DNA from: Lunularia cruciata
Lineage: Eukaryota; Streptophyta; Marchantiopsida; Lunulariales; Lunulariaceae
NCBI GenBank assembly: GCA_948567375.1
Contig: OX419760.1
Span: 54,064,001-54,128,000 of the forward strand
Length of the DNA: 64,000 nucleotides
Direction of reading: 5' to 3'
This document shows, in pieces, positions 18,841-30,560 of the stretch. Each line of letters starts with the position of its first letter. Within the stretch, counting starts at the first letter, position 1. The notes under the pieces are model-generated. The model did no database searches and had not been told where the DNA came from. It was given only the letters and a program-made list of their open reading frames with translations. Both the position numbers and the translations under genes were made by a program.

Positions 18841-20330
18841 AATACGTCTTCCACTCCTACAACAATTACAGAGGATACTTGGGAGCCAGATCTTGGACCC
18901 AAGCTTACTGGGGAGGAAAGACAAAGAGTTTGGAGGTTCTTGAGGAGCTACACGAGTTGTTTTGCTTTCAATATGAAGGATTTGGGTGCTCTGAAGAGAC
19001 TTGGTATACGGATTGAGTTGACTAGCAATACACTAGTTTTCTAACATCCTTATTGCTATAGTGATATGGAGAGGACATTGATTCAAAGCTGGAGTAGAGA
19101 CCTTTTTGAGGCTAGTTTGGTGGAGATCTCACATGGAGAGTATGCATCAGCTATAGTGATGCCAGCCAAGAAGGATATGCATTGCAACTACACAGATAGG
19201 CGGATGTGTGGAGATTACCGTCCTATCAACTGACAAACTAGGGCTGATTGGTATACCATGCCTACACCGGAAGAGATGTTTTTTATGCGATTGGGCATGC
19301 AAAGGTCTTCATTACTTTGGATCTTTGAGCGGGATACCATCAATTGCCGATCAAGGAGGAGGAAAAGTCCAAGATAGCATTTTGGGCTATTGATCTTTGC
19401 GGCAAGGATGTGTTATATCAATGGAGGTTCTTACCATTTGGGTTAAAGAATGCTCCTACTGAGTTCTAGAGGGTCATGGATAGGATCCTAGCTGGATTGG
19501 ATTTTGCTTGGTGCTATATTGATGATATTTTAAGTCTATAGCACTATTGTTGAGGAGCATGAGAGACAATTGTTGGAGGTGTTTGAGAGGTTGAGATCTC
19601 ATGGACTCAAATTACATCTTTTGAAGTGTAGGATCTTCCACGAGCAAGTTGAGTATTTGGGTCATACTATCTACCCCGGAGGACTTGGTGTTCAGCAAAC
19701 CAAGGTGGAGGCTATTGCACATATTCCTTGGCCTACGGATGTGAGCAGAGTGCGAGCATTCCTTGGGTTAGCAAACTTCTATCACCGCTATGTTAGGGAT
19801 TTAGTGCCATTGCCAAGACCTTGAAGAAGCTGACCAAGCTTATACATGAGTGGTGTTGAGGAGATGAGCAAGAGAGAGCTTTTGTAGATCTCAAGGAGAG
19901 GTTGACATCTTCTCCGATTTTGAGGAGACCAATCAAAGGACAACCATTTCAGGTTCATACTAATTGGATTATGCTGGGGCTTGGACCAGTGCTCACCTAG
20001 CATGATGATGAGGAGAAGGAGTTTGTGGTGGCCTATGCTAGTTGCTCCAACAATTAGCGGAGGTGAAGTATAGTTCATATGAGGGAGAGTGTTTGGCAGC
20101 AGTTTGGGTAGTATCACATTTCCGATGTTATCTATTTGGTAACTTCTTCACTCTCATCACTGATCATTAGCCGCTGAAGTGGTTGATGGAGTCCGACAAG
20201 CTTTCAAGGAAGCTTGCACGATGGGCTCTGATTTTAAAGGAGTATGATTTCACAATTATTCACATACTTTGAGTGGTGAACCGTGATGTAGATGGGTTGA
20301 GTAGAAACCCATGTCCCATCCAGTAGGATC
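18841..20330 (+). pseudogene. pol: Ty3/gypsy RT and RNase H of methyltransferase-bearing element
   Basis: Coding similarity is clear though broken by stops and shifts. RT pieces: KDLGALKRLGIRIEL, YASAIVMPAKKDM, MCGDYRPIN, the LPFG/LKNAP region near 19430, a YIDDI active site at about 19517-19531, then LKCRIFHEQVEYLGHTIYPGG and FLGLANFYHRYV. RNase H remnants (TDH-KPLKW type near 20160) follow. It is clearly distinct from families A and B. Confidence 0.75.
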
Positions 20331-20559
20331 AGATCGGAGCACGTTGGCATGGTGAGATAGATGAGGAGATGGTGCCAGGTTGGCATGCATCGGCCTTTTT
20401 GTGTATATTTTTTGAGGCTTTGGTGGTATCTCTCTGAGCGTATATAAGAGGAGTTATTGAGGTCATAGATCTAGAAAGTGAAGATATTGGTATAGTTCAG
20501 CAAGACATTCATTGCATGTATGGGAGGATGGTAGAGTGAGAGTAGTACCATTTCCATCT

Positions 20560-21644
20560 CAGAGACTACAATTGGTCTGTCATGCTCATGAGTAGCTAGG
20601 ACATTTTGGAGTAAAGCATACATATAGCTTACTCCAAAGTCACTATTGGTGGCATGGTATGCAGACCAAGGTACAGTATTTTGTTGCCAAATGTGTGATT
20701 TGTGACCGAGTTAGAGCATCATTCAATGCTCCTACACCATAGTACACCTATTACCTATCATGGGATTGGGTTACTATTGGAGTTTGGAATTTGCCGGACC
20801 TTTATCGTTGATTATGAGACATCATCAGTATGTTTTGGTGATGGTGGAGCACTTCTCCAAGTGGATTGAGTTGGTGGCGCTTCTTGACAAGTCCAATGAA
20901 GGGACGGCTTACTCGTTCTTGGATCGAGTTCTTAGTCATTTTGGTGCATCAGTTGAGGTTTTGATTGATAAGGGTATAGAGTTCTTGGGGGAGTTTCAGG
21001 TCTTGTGTGACAAGGCTTTGATTGATCATCATACTACCTCTTGAGATCACCCTAAGCCAGATGGCTTAGCAGAGAGAATGGTTCAGATGGTGAAGAGAGG
21101 ATTGCAAAAGTATGGTTTGCAGAGAGTCCACTTAGGAGATTGGGATCTCCAATTACCTTGGTTGGCCATGGGCTATTGGTTCAGCCGGCAAGCCTCCTTA
21201 GTATCCTTTTCTCCTTACTTCCTACTCTATGGACAAGATCCAAATTTACCTACAGCCATTTGTCAAGATGCTATTGTACTTTTGGACTTGGATGACCCAA
21301 ATGTATGGATGAGCGCATGTTCTCAGCGGGCAGAGATCTTTTGGAGAGTGATGCCGATGGCCTTTGAGAACTTGGCAATTGCTTAGCATAGAGATACTTT
21401 ATGCTATGCTACCATTCAAGGAAGGGGTTATAAACCTTCGATCCATTGATTTCATCCATGAGACTATGTATATCTACAATAGACAGCACCAACGACACTT
21501 GATGTTTTGACAGGCCGCACTATCTTGAGAGTGCGTGGGGTTTTCCCATCTGGAGGTTTTGCCCATCATAGGGTATACCATATACTTGGAGTAGATGGCT
21601 ATATGGAATTAGAGAGATCTAACCGCCAGTTAGGGGGGCAATTG
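20560..21644 (+). pseudogene. pol: integrase of methyltransferase-bearing element
   Basis: The zinc region GHFGVKHTYSLLQSHYWWHG ... CVICDRVRAS precedes the catalytic core. The core reads LEFAGPL (the first acid appears as Glu), EVLIDKGIEF (second Asp), DGLAERMVQMVKRGL (third Glu). A C-terminal stretch (QTAPTTLDVLTGRTILRVRG in a broken frame near 21485) ends at about 21640. No chromodomain was seen. Multiple stops make it non-functional. Confidence 0.75.
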
Positions 21645-22316
21645 TGGCACTTTAGAGTTTATGTATGACTTATGGGTGAGTTGTGCTTCTATAGTGTATG
21701 ATATTGACAACAATGTATATTTTGTAGCGATGTATATGCATGACAGTTGTCATGCCATTTGTAATGTTGTATCTAGATTGCTTGGACACTAGAGTTCCAG
21801 TGATAGTAGTTAGAGGCATTTTGGCAGTTACTCATAGACTACTTTTTGGCAATCAGATTTTGTGTTTAGGGTACTGACTTCATGGTGGGGCCCACTGTCA
21901 CTTGCACCGTCTGCACCGCCGGGTGTGCCATCATTGGGATCGTTGGGATGAGACCTAGGTTGAAATCATGAGTATATCTTGGAAGTGCAGCTCCAAAGAG
22001 CTCACTTTTCTGATGTTGAGCCTTCAAGTTCCTGGCTAGAGTGGACAGAAAGCCGGTGAACTTCACCTGGATTCTTTTGGCTAGAGTGAGTGTGGATTGA
22101 CTGTAACCAGTGCCATGTTGTTGGCAAGTTGTTGAAGATCAGATCAAGTATTGATCTGAGTTCAGGTGATTCGGGTTGTAAACGATCTGATTATTATGGC
22201 ACTTTAGAGTTTATATATGACTTATGTGTGAGTTGTGCTTCTATAGTATATGATGTTGACAGCAATGTATGTTGTATAGTGATGTATATTGTATAGCGAT
22301 GTATATACGCACAACA
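21645..22316 (+). repeat. 3' terminal repeat region of methyltransferase-bearing element
   Basis: A purine run (TTAGGGGGG near 21630) precedes it. A ~115-bp segment starting GGCACTTTAGAG occurs at about 21650 and again at about 22197. The whole region matches 39485-40068. Depending on reading, the LTR is 21645-22192 followed by a partial second LTR, or TGTCATGCC...CACAACA (21748-22316). I cannot decide between them. Confidence 0.55.
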
Positions 22317-22717
22317 AACTTGTTAGTAATTCAATATTTCATGCAAAGACAAAACATATTAAAGTTCATTATCATTTTATTAGAGTGAAGGCATTGGCCA
22401 AAGAAATAGATCTGCAATATATTCCTACACATTTTCACCAAAGCTTTATCGAGAGATAAATTTTAATATTTAAGATCTCGTCTAGGAGTAAAGAATATTA
22501 ATGTTAGCTTGGTAGAGCTTATTGATACAATATCACAAGCTAATATTCGACCGGGGCTAGTGTACGAAGGAAGTTTACATTTTTAGTCACCATTTAAAAT
22601 TATGTGAAAAGAAACTTAACACTATTATACACTTATCTGTTCCTATTTGTATTGGAGCAAGTATTCCGTAGCTCATTCTTTCCTATCTCCACCTCTACTT
22701 TACACTTCGTAATATTG
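22317..22717. other. intergenic, no feature seen
   Basis: AT-rich sequence without coding-like ORFs or recognisable repeats; parts may be degraded LINE sequence leading into the tail at 22718. Confidence 0.4.
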
Positions 22718-22850
22718 TTGACACTACTTTATTGGGGCTTAGCCCCATGTTACCCTTTTTGTCTCTCCCTTGTACGGCTTGATGGGGGTCTTCCCATCCT
22801 TCGTTTTTCCTACGCGGTCGCCTTTTTCTTCTTTAAACACGAGTAACACC
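22718..22850 (+). repeat. LINE 3' tail copy
   Basis: Matches the 3' end attached to the LINE fragment at 35056-36480 (there on minus): GGGGCTTAGCCCCAT, GTCTCTCCCTTGTACG and CGCGGTCGCC occur in the same order. Probably a 5'-truncated LINE insertion. Confidence 0.55.
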
Positions 22851-23913
22851 AATAACTTGGAACAACTTTATATCAGCCATCAACCACTCATGCACTCCAA
22901 ATTCCGCGAATGAACCAAATGAAACCAATCCCCTCACGAGGATTAGTTAGCTGTTGTATAGGTAGCTAGTATTACTCGCCCAGAAAACATCTTGCTCTTC
23001 ATAAGAGCGATAGAGACATGAGATCTACAGAACTGTGGTCCCGCAAGAACAAGCACCTCAAACTCTAGAGACTATGATTCTTAACACCGCCCTCTTCCGA
23101 TTCAAATTGAGATCAAATCAAATGGATATTTTGTTACTTCTGGAGCGCCTTCTCACAACCATGTTATTATCCGACATACCTTTCTGCTTCGCTTCATCAT
23201 CGATGATTGATATCTATTCATAGAGCTTATTCAAGAATTGCCTTGACCGTTGTAGATTCCAGAGTTAAGAATCTTTGTTGGACGAAGGGACATCTATTTG
23301 GACAGGCGTTTCATCATTAGTTTTAACTGAACCTTTAGGAGGAGATGGCAATCACGTCCGGTTCTTAACAAGAAAAACAATATACTGACTAATACGTTTC
23401 AAGATGTGAACTTCTACAATATACTCGGCTCGATCCTGAATTAACTAAGCAGAGAACTGGATTAATTAAGGAATGAAACCGTTTCTCTATTACTAAAAGT
23501 GGTGGTAGAAAAGATTGGTCACGTGAGTTAAAACTGATAAAGAACTTGGCAAAAAGACCTCTTTAACACAAATCAAGTCCTCCTGTTCAAATTAGTTGTA
23601 TGTTCCCCGTTGAGATATATATATATATAACACACTATCAGGAAATCAAATAGAAAGAGATAGTGAGATATTTGATCTTTTCAAGACTCGAGACAAAATC
23701 TTCAACGCTCTCATGCCTATGCGTGCAGGCTCCGTTGATTTATCTCATGGATGGATGGCAAAGTCCTCAACACACAATTCACACGTGATCCGTCCATCTG
23801 TTGTTCGTCGTGAGCGGATGTGGGCTATTTACTTTACTTTACTTCAGGTTGAGATTCTTAACTTTTACATACCGGGCGTTGGTGGTTGCATGATGAACTA
23901 CAGTCTCCTGGTT
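22851..23913. other. intergenic, no gene seen
   Basis: About 1.06 kb with only short random ORFs and an (AT)n tract near 23613-23628. Confidence 0.5.
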
Positions 23914-23988
23914 CTCCTCGTAGCGCAGTGGTAGTGCTACTACTACAGTAATGTTTATATCCCGAAAATTTCGAGGTTCCACGAGGGA
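23914..23988 (+). repeat. tRNA-like sequence, possible SINE head
   Basis: CTCCTCGTAGCGCAGTGGTA gives an acceptor-like start plus a good box A / D arm (GCGC-AGTGGTA-GTGC). CGAGGG at the end pairs with CCTCG at the start, at tRNA spacing (~73-75 nt). The T arm and anticodon stem pair poorly, so this is not a working tRNA. A LINE-type tail follows at 24000, as in SINEs that borrow a LINE 3' end. Confidence 0.4.
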
Positions 23989-23999
23989 ATCGTGTCACG

Positions 24000-24380
24000 T
24001 CACATTAGGACCCATTGGGATTTAGCCCATTTTATACGTGGAGCCTAGTCTCATTTTACCTCTTTTGTCTCTCCCTTGTACGGTTCGATGGGTCCTCCTA
24101 TCCTTCATGTGTTCCACGTGATCGCCTGTTTCTTCTTTTTACTCTTGATGTCTTATCTTGGTACGGTTTGGTTAATCAACGCGGTCGCCTTTTTCGATCA
24201 GGACTCTGCTGAGATCTCGGTTTTCGTTCCCTCCCGCAGTGTTTGCACCGGATCAGGTTAGTATTGGACCTCGACTCTCAATGTTAAACCCCATTTTACC
24301 CCCTTCGTGTTTCGTTGTGCGACTTAACAATAGGGCCTTCACATCCTCCATGCTATCCAACGCGGGTCCCGGACTTATTT
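24000..24380 (+). repeat. two further LINE-tail-like segments
   Basis: 24000-24160 repeats GTCTCTCCCTTGTACGGTTC and the GATCGCC/TTTCTTCTTTT motifs of the LINE tail. 24280-24380 repeats ACCCCATTTTACCCC and CCAACGCGGGTC more loosely. Same orientation as 22718-22850. Confidence 0.45.
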
Positions 24381-25500
24381 CCACAATCTTTTGTGGGGAA
24401 GTGATCGGTTTTATATGATCATATTTTGTCTCATTTGACCAAAATATTTCTGGTTTTGGAAAGTGCATATCAACATTTCGTGAAAAGATATGGGCTCCCA
24501 AGTACTAAATAACGTCCATTGTTGGACTTTTCAACATGCATATAGGAAAGGAACGGGTTGAATTGAGTGATATAGATGAGAAAGATTTGATCAATGCTCG
24601 ACATGTTTTTTAGTGCAGCCAAGAGTTACTTACCGATTGTTTTGATATCTGACTTTATAATATCCTTACAGTTTAGCTAGTTTTCAAGGAACGAGTCTCA
24701 ACGCTTCTAAAGCGATAGGTTGCATAGCTGAATGGACTCCTTACTTTATCTATAAAGACTGGGTGGTTCTTACCCCTCGTACAAAATAAAGTGGAGAATG
24801 CTCCATACATAAAATTTTCATCAAAACGAAGCTTTCATGACATTGTTGAAAATCACATGAAATCGCGACGTAAAAGAAACATGAACCAAAATATATATCC
24901 AAAGAGAAAGGGCCCGACAGGTCATCTTACTTTCAGAGCATTCAAAACGAGAATATATTGTAATCGATAAGTGGTTTTGTAAACAATAGCTAGAACCGTA
25001 AATCGACGAGTAGAGGAATTTTGATTTAGGTACGAGCAACGTGCCCAAAATAAAGAAGATGGTAATCTCAAATACCTGATTCAAAAGTGAGCAATGATGC
25101 AAGTAAATAAGGTTTGTTGATGCATAGCACCAATATGGAAAAGAAAATAACTTATGACTCTCCATGATATTGGATATGCGAGAACAGAAGCCGTTCTGAG
25201 TGTTGGATCCCCGTTTCTCGATCTGGGATCTAGAATTCATTAAATGTATATAAAATATAAAAATAAATTTTAATTTTAATTTTTCAAATAATATTATCAT
25301 ATATATATATTTATAATTTATGAACAATATGTAATGAGGAAAAATTGTCAATTCATATAAAAGATAGTGAAATAAATTAATTTGACAAATAAAAACAAAA
25401 TAAATTATATATAATACAAAAAATACAAGCACTTGTAAACAAACTGAATATCGATTGTAAACCAAGCAATGTAATAATTATTGAATATAGTAATGTACAA
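24381..25500. other. intergenic AT-rich block
   Basis: Very AT-rich between 25240 and 25470. It contains a 214-codon minus ORF (24821-25465) that I regard as chance because of composition. Confidence 0.5.
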
Positions 25501-25507
25501 TCATTCA

Positions 25508-25735
25508 TATTGTACATAAAAACCTAAACATAGGGTTGATATAAAGAACATCATGAATAAATAACCCACTTGTAAGCAAAACCAATCAGTTCGGACTTAT
25601 CCTCATTTTCTACATCGAATATTGTACATAAAAACCTAAATATAGGGTTGATATAAAAAACGGCATGAATCAAAAAACTACTTGTAAACGACGACCAATT
25701 AGTAGGACATTGACTTATCCGTAATTTACGAATCG
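25508..25735 (+). repeat. two-copy tandem duplication, ~112-bp unit
   Basis: ATTGTACATAAAAACCTAAA begins at 25508 and again at 25620, and both copies run on through AGGGTTGATATAAA and ACTTGTAA to GACTTATCC. The copies have diverged by many substitutions, so the duplication is old. Confidence 0.7.
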
Positions 25736-26860
25736 AGAGTCAAGTAATAAGAACAAGGAGTCGAACAGAGTAAAGTTTTATAGCTAAGAATTGATCGAAA
25801 TCGTCCTTGGTTTTGGATATGAAATTGTAGATTGAAAATTGTTCACAATACGGGGGACTAGATACAGTATATCACTACGTGCTCTGTGAGCGCACGAGTT
25901 CTGAAATGCTGAAACAGCCAAAAGAAGCACAGGGCTCCGAAAGCATGTGCGACTTCATTAGTGCAAGACGCAGTGCCGAAGTAGATGAGCGAATGTCGAA
26001 TGCAATACTTCTCAAGCCTGGTTTATGTTCGAAAGCTGAGGAGTACCATGATATGTACTAAAGGACCGTGAGGTTCAAAGCACCGCAATAGTCCCCCTTC
26101 AATGCATTAAATGCACGGCATTTTCCTTAGGGGCCCTTCTTGGTCAGGAGACATGCCTTTCATAAATTAGTGAGGTTTTTTTTTAGCTTGTAATCTATTA
26201 GGGTGTTTTGTTTCCAGATTTTATGAAAAAGTGATGGGAATAATTTTACTTCCATACAGGTTAATAGGATAGGTCTCGGCACATATCACCATCTCTAGAT
26301 ATGAACAAGACCGTAAAGTAAATTTTAGAACTTTTTTAGAGACCAAAAAAAGGTAATCAATATGGAAACTTTACCACCTTCAACAATTGAATTAATACCT
26401 CAAAATGTTGTAGATCATCTTGTTATAGACTAAGGAACATTTTATGAAACCATACATAAAAGAATGTTTGAAGGGGGTGTCTCCCAACCGAGTCCCTTTC
26501 TTTATTTGTCCTTGAAATGTAAACATCGCTGGTTAAAAGGGTTAAAAGTCAATTACTGCCCAATGTTGGAAAAGAAATCCTCCTATGTCTTTCTATTCAC
26601 TTGAAAATCTGTGATAGAAAATATCTACTCTATGTACAAGGACAAAGACATATGAACATCAAAAGTTCATGTTTGATGATACTTATTATATGCAATGGAG
26701 CTGCAATTGGTTCAACGAGAATCAAAATGTTCTTTGATGCGCATGTAAATGATCAGATCCCACATCCCCAACCATTTCGTCTTTTCTGAATATGGAGGAT
26801 CCCAAAGGATATGGACTCCTTCTCGGATATGATATTTCTCAGTAACATCCAATATAAATG
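25736..26860. other. intergenic, no gene seen
   Basis: Only short ORFs; no similarity noticed to other parts of the window. Confidence 0.5.
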
Positions 26861-26905
26861 AATTGGATTGGGTGCTAGACGTGTGGTCTAGCACCCAATC
26901 CAATT
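26861..26905. repeat. perfect 20-bp inverted repeat with 5-nt loop
   Basis: 26861-26880 is the exact reverse complement of 26886-26905, around loop GTGTG. Not followed by a T run, not in a gene, and no other copy was noticed in the window. Confidence 0.85.
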
Positions 26906-29640
26906 TAATTTAGTGTGATCTTACTCTAGTAGAATTGAGATGCTCAAGTTATTCTTGATGCTTTTTAGATGCATTTGTAAAGTGAATACTTGACGTGTTA
27001 AGGTGAATTGATATGACATGGTAATATTACCATATACAAACCTTATGGAATCGTTTATAGTTTCCAGATTTAGTGAAGATCCGAGCTTTATGATTGGCAA
27101 ACTACAACAGTCACTATGGGTTGCATATGAATCAAACCTGGCTAAATAAAGGTAATTTCTCATGTAAACGACTGATAAGGCTTTCTCGAATTCAGGTAAA
27201 TACGACTACCTGGTGAGAATATATTCAAACATATGAAATTTCATGCAGTCTAAATTACCATGTTCTATACTTCTTCTCGACATGAAAAATTTACTTGGAC
27301 ATACAGGTACATCAAGAAGGAAGAGTGGCTTAAGAATCATGTAGGGAGAATACATCGCAACTTCTAGTTTGATGAGACTATATCCAAAATATATATAGCA
27401 TATTAATCCACAATTAGACCATGGATAACTGATCTAGGAGTTTCTGACGAAGGAAACGGCCCCTTACTCAGACCTTCCAATGTCGAAAAGCCTTTTTTTT
27501 TAATGTTTATTATTGTGAAATACAAGTATCTACTTTATGAAAATTTAACTCAGATCAATAAAATCTCTTAGAAAGCCAGTTTTTGGTGTACCCTTTATTT
27601 CTATTCAAACGAAATGAATTGCAATCAAATGCGTGTATAAATTATTATGAAGCTCACTCAAATGACGAATATCGGTGGAATTAAAATTGTTATTTCGGAC
27701 AAGGCAGGCCCGACAGAGCTCACCGTCACTCCGAAGGTCGCTTAACAGACTACTGTAGGCTGACTTAGTACCTTTCTAAGAAAGCAGCAACCGCGTCACA
27801 ACTGGGCCCGACCAAGTAGCTATAATGTGAAAAATGGCCAGAGTTTCATCTTATGACTCCTGGTGGACCTCCGCCTCCTGACTCCACAGTTGACTACGAG
27901 ATTCTTTGTAATGTTGTGGCCGACCATGATACAGAACAGGACTGGGGACAAATGTTACATGTCACATCTACCACATCTCTCTTTCCGCAGAGTTACTACG
28001 TAACTTCTCGAGATACGAGAGAAAGTGATTCTCGGACTACGTACCTTAACCACTCCTGTCTTTAAAGCGCTCTAATTAATTTATTATATTGCTAATTATT
28101 TTTGTAAAGAAGCTTCGCTCTCAACAGTTTGTATATTGAATTGCACTTGATCGAAAGGTATACGAACACGATATTAATAAATAACAACGTTCTCATCAAG
28201 CATGTTTAAAGTCAGTAGGTGTTCCTTATTATTTTGTAACACTTATGAGTCTAATGGCAATGATACTAATTCAAAGTACCACTCTGGAGTAGTCAAAAGA
28301 AATCCCAAAGTGTATTTTGCCTCGGATTTGGAGAATCTCTGTTAATGTGAAAGTGCGGAAGGAGCACTGATTATAAAAAAGATAACAGTGACTTTGTTTG
28401 AACCGGCTGTGAAGGCATCTATTTAAATTCCATTCATGCTTTGAGAGTCAGACGCTGCGTACAAATCTCCAATTAAACAGTTGAAACTACTCCAACGCTA
28501 TGTTTTTGTTCTTGCAAACATCGATCTTACAAGGGTTGTGTTACGATTTATATGATTTACAAGCATCTTAGTCAATTGAGTTGGTCAGTTTATTACCCTA
28601 TATGGATTTAAACATGGATTCAAGGTTTCTGTCCCTTGGAATCCTAGGTTTATCTTCCTTGTACCTTGACGTGCATTCTTGGCCTAAATAAAATTTGCTA
28701 GAGTTTTAGAATATCTGATTAGTATTCCTTTTGTTTTCTTCCTTTGCTCCGTATATACAAGAAGTGGTAAATTATACGTGACTGGTGGTCCCGATGTGGA
28801 TTTGCTGACGCTTCCGATCGTCCTAGGGTAAAATAATTTATTCATTTCTGGGGGCTTGAAAAAGCCCTTGATTATGCGCACGACTATGCTTCTACTATGA
28901 AATATTGTGACTACAAACATTACTCGTTCTCCGAGAACTAAGAGATAAGATGAGTCAGGTTCTGCATGAGGTTCATCGCAAATATTCAGAATATCTTTTC
29001 CCTGCTGAAATATAATACTATAAGAAAAGTTTTAGAAGAACACTCAACTTCTTGTACTTAAATTTTGTAGCCACAGAATGACAACGTTGCCTTTGAAAAT
29101 ATGTCCTAAAGGTCTCGTATGCTTTTTGGTCGACAATGTTTGACTGGGGTTTATTGCATTCTTCCACTCGTCTCGAACATAGGAAAAATATCTCTTCTGT
29201 ATCGAGAAAAATGTGATGTAAAGTTTGTGGGTTCCACTCATACAACATGTCTTCTTATAAAAATCCACTGTCCCTATGGTTATTTACAGATTAGAGGAAG
29301 CTGACTATATTTCTCGCTGGGATTATATCATATAAATTGGAGCGACAGGTTCATTCTTACATTCTTGTCTCTATAACTCGGTATTGATACGGTCTCCTCC
29401 GTGAAAGCATAGGTGAAGGCAGATTGTAAATATCTGTTTATTCTCCTACATATGTGAAGAAAATTTGATATATCTCAATTGCAATGTACTTTACAAGATT
29501 CAAGGAAATGAGGATTGGACTAACAACTCATTCAGGTATCTCTATCATATTAGCATGATGTAAGGACGATGGATAAAGTGTAAAGAGTAGGCTTTCTAAA
29601 ACTATATGGTTATATCTTTTTATCCTTTTTTGTACATCAA
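26906..29640. other. intergenic, no gene seen
   Basis: About 2.7 kb of AT-rich sequence. Short ORFs (for example 27853-28065, 28684-28920) lack recognisable features. Confidence 0.5.
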
Positions 29641-30560
29641 TTTGCTATGCTAGTCGAGGTAGTTATATGACAGTTATTCCTAGCATTAGAGTATCCTCAA
29701 ATATCTTTCCTAATGGGGTGGTTGTCCAAGTTGACGTCTCAAATATCTTCAATACCATTACTCATCCCAGTTTGTTATGTGTTATTTGCTCACAAGAACT
29801 ATATTCACTCTTGATCACATTTTTCCGCACTTTCTATGGCATAGAGACACCTAAACCATATATCTTCTTTTTTATTGAGACCTATTATAATAATGAATTC
29901 AAGCACTTATGACATCTAATCATCTCTTTGATGTTCTCTTGAACTATTACTAAGCCTTGCATATACAACACTCCTTGCATTTATTAACTTTGTATTACTA
30001 GACTCTAAGAAGATTCAAGCGGATTTAATAAGTGTATGCACACTCACACCCTTACCAACATCTTCATGGATACGTCTTTATTTGATAGAACTAGGATCCT
30101 CTCCTATGGAAGTAAAGGCTTTGGAGCTTAACTCCATGACTCCTTTTGATAAGTGACGAATGTTTCACGTGCAAGGAGCTTACCACAACAGTCCACTTAT
30201 ATTTGGGTTTATTCTATCCAACACTTCTAGTACTACCATATACTAGTGTGTATGTAGGTCCTCATATGCACATAAGACACATCTATTTTACAATGTTCAA
30301 TAAATAGAGAATCTATTAGACTTCATGATGCCATCCAAGATTCAGTGGCATAGGTCCTACAAGCTACAAAATCTCAATTATAGATTGAGTAATGGTTGGA
30401 TTTGCTAGGCACATCTCCTTAGTGTGTGAGAGTAGATATCATCACATTCATAAATATGTGACAAATCTTGCTTAATGGGGTGGTTGCAAATCCCCTATGA
30501 GTAGTGCCATTAGGACAAGTTTGTACTTAAACGGGAGTAATAATAACCATTGATACCATG
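29640..30560 (+). pseudogene. LINE (non-LTR retrotransposon) ORF2 fragment
   Basis: An 81-codon ORF (29667-29912) contains VVVQVDVSNIFNTITHP, RT motif A of non-LTR elements (Asp at about 29731), matching VIQVDISNAFNTISYP at 52198-52386 on minus. Downstream, FDRTRILSYGSKGFGA near 30095 corresponds to the later ORF2 region and matches 40600-40890 on minus. The middle of RT is deleted. Non-functional. Confidence 0.7.

Noticed and set aside
23914-23988. Functional tRNA gene
   Set aside because: Anticodon stem and T arm do not pair and box B is imperfect.
24821-25465. 214-codon minus-strand ORF rich in Tyr, Phe and Ile
   Set aside because: It lies in extremely AT-rich sequence where long ORFs of this composition arise by chance; no motif or conserved neighbour supports it.
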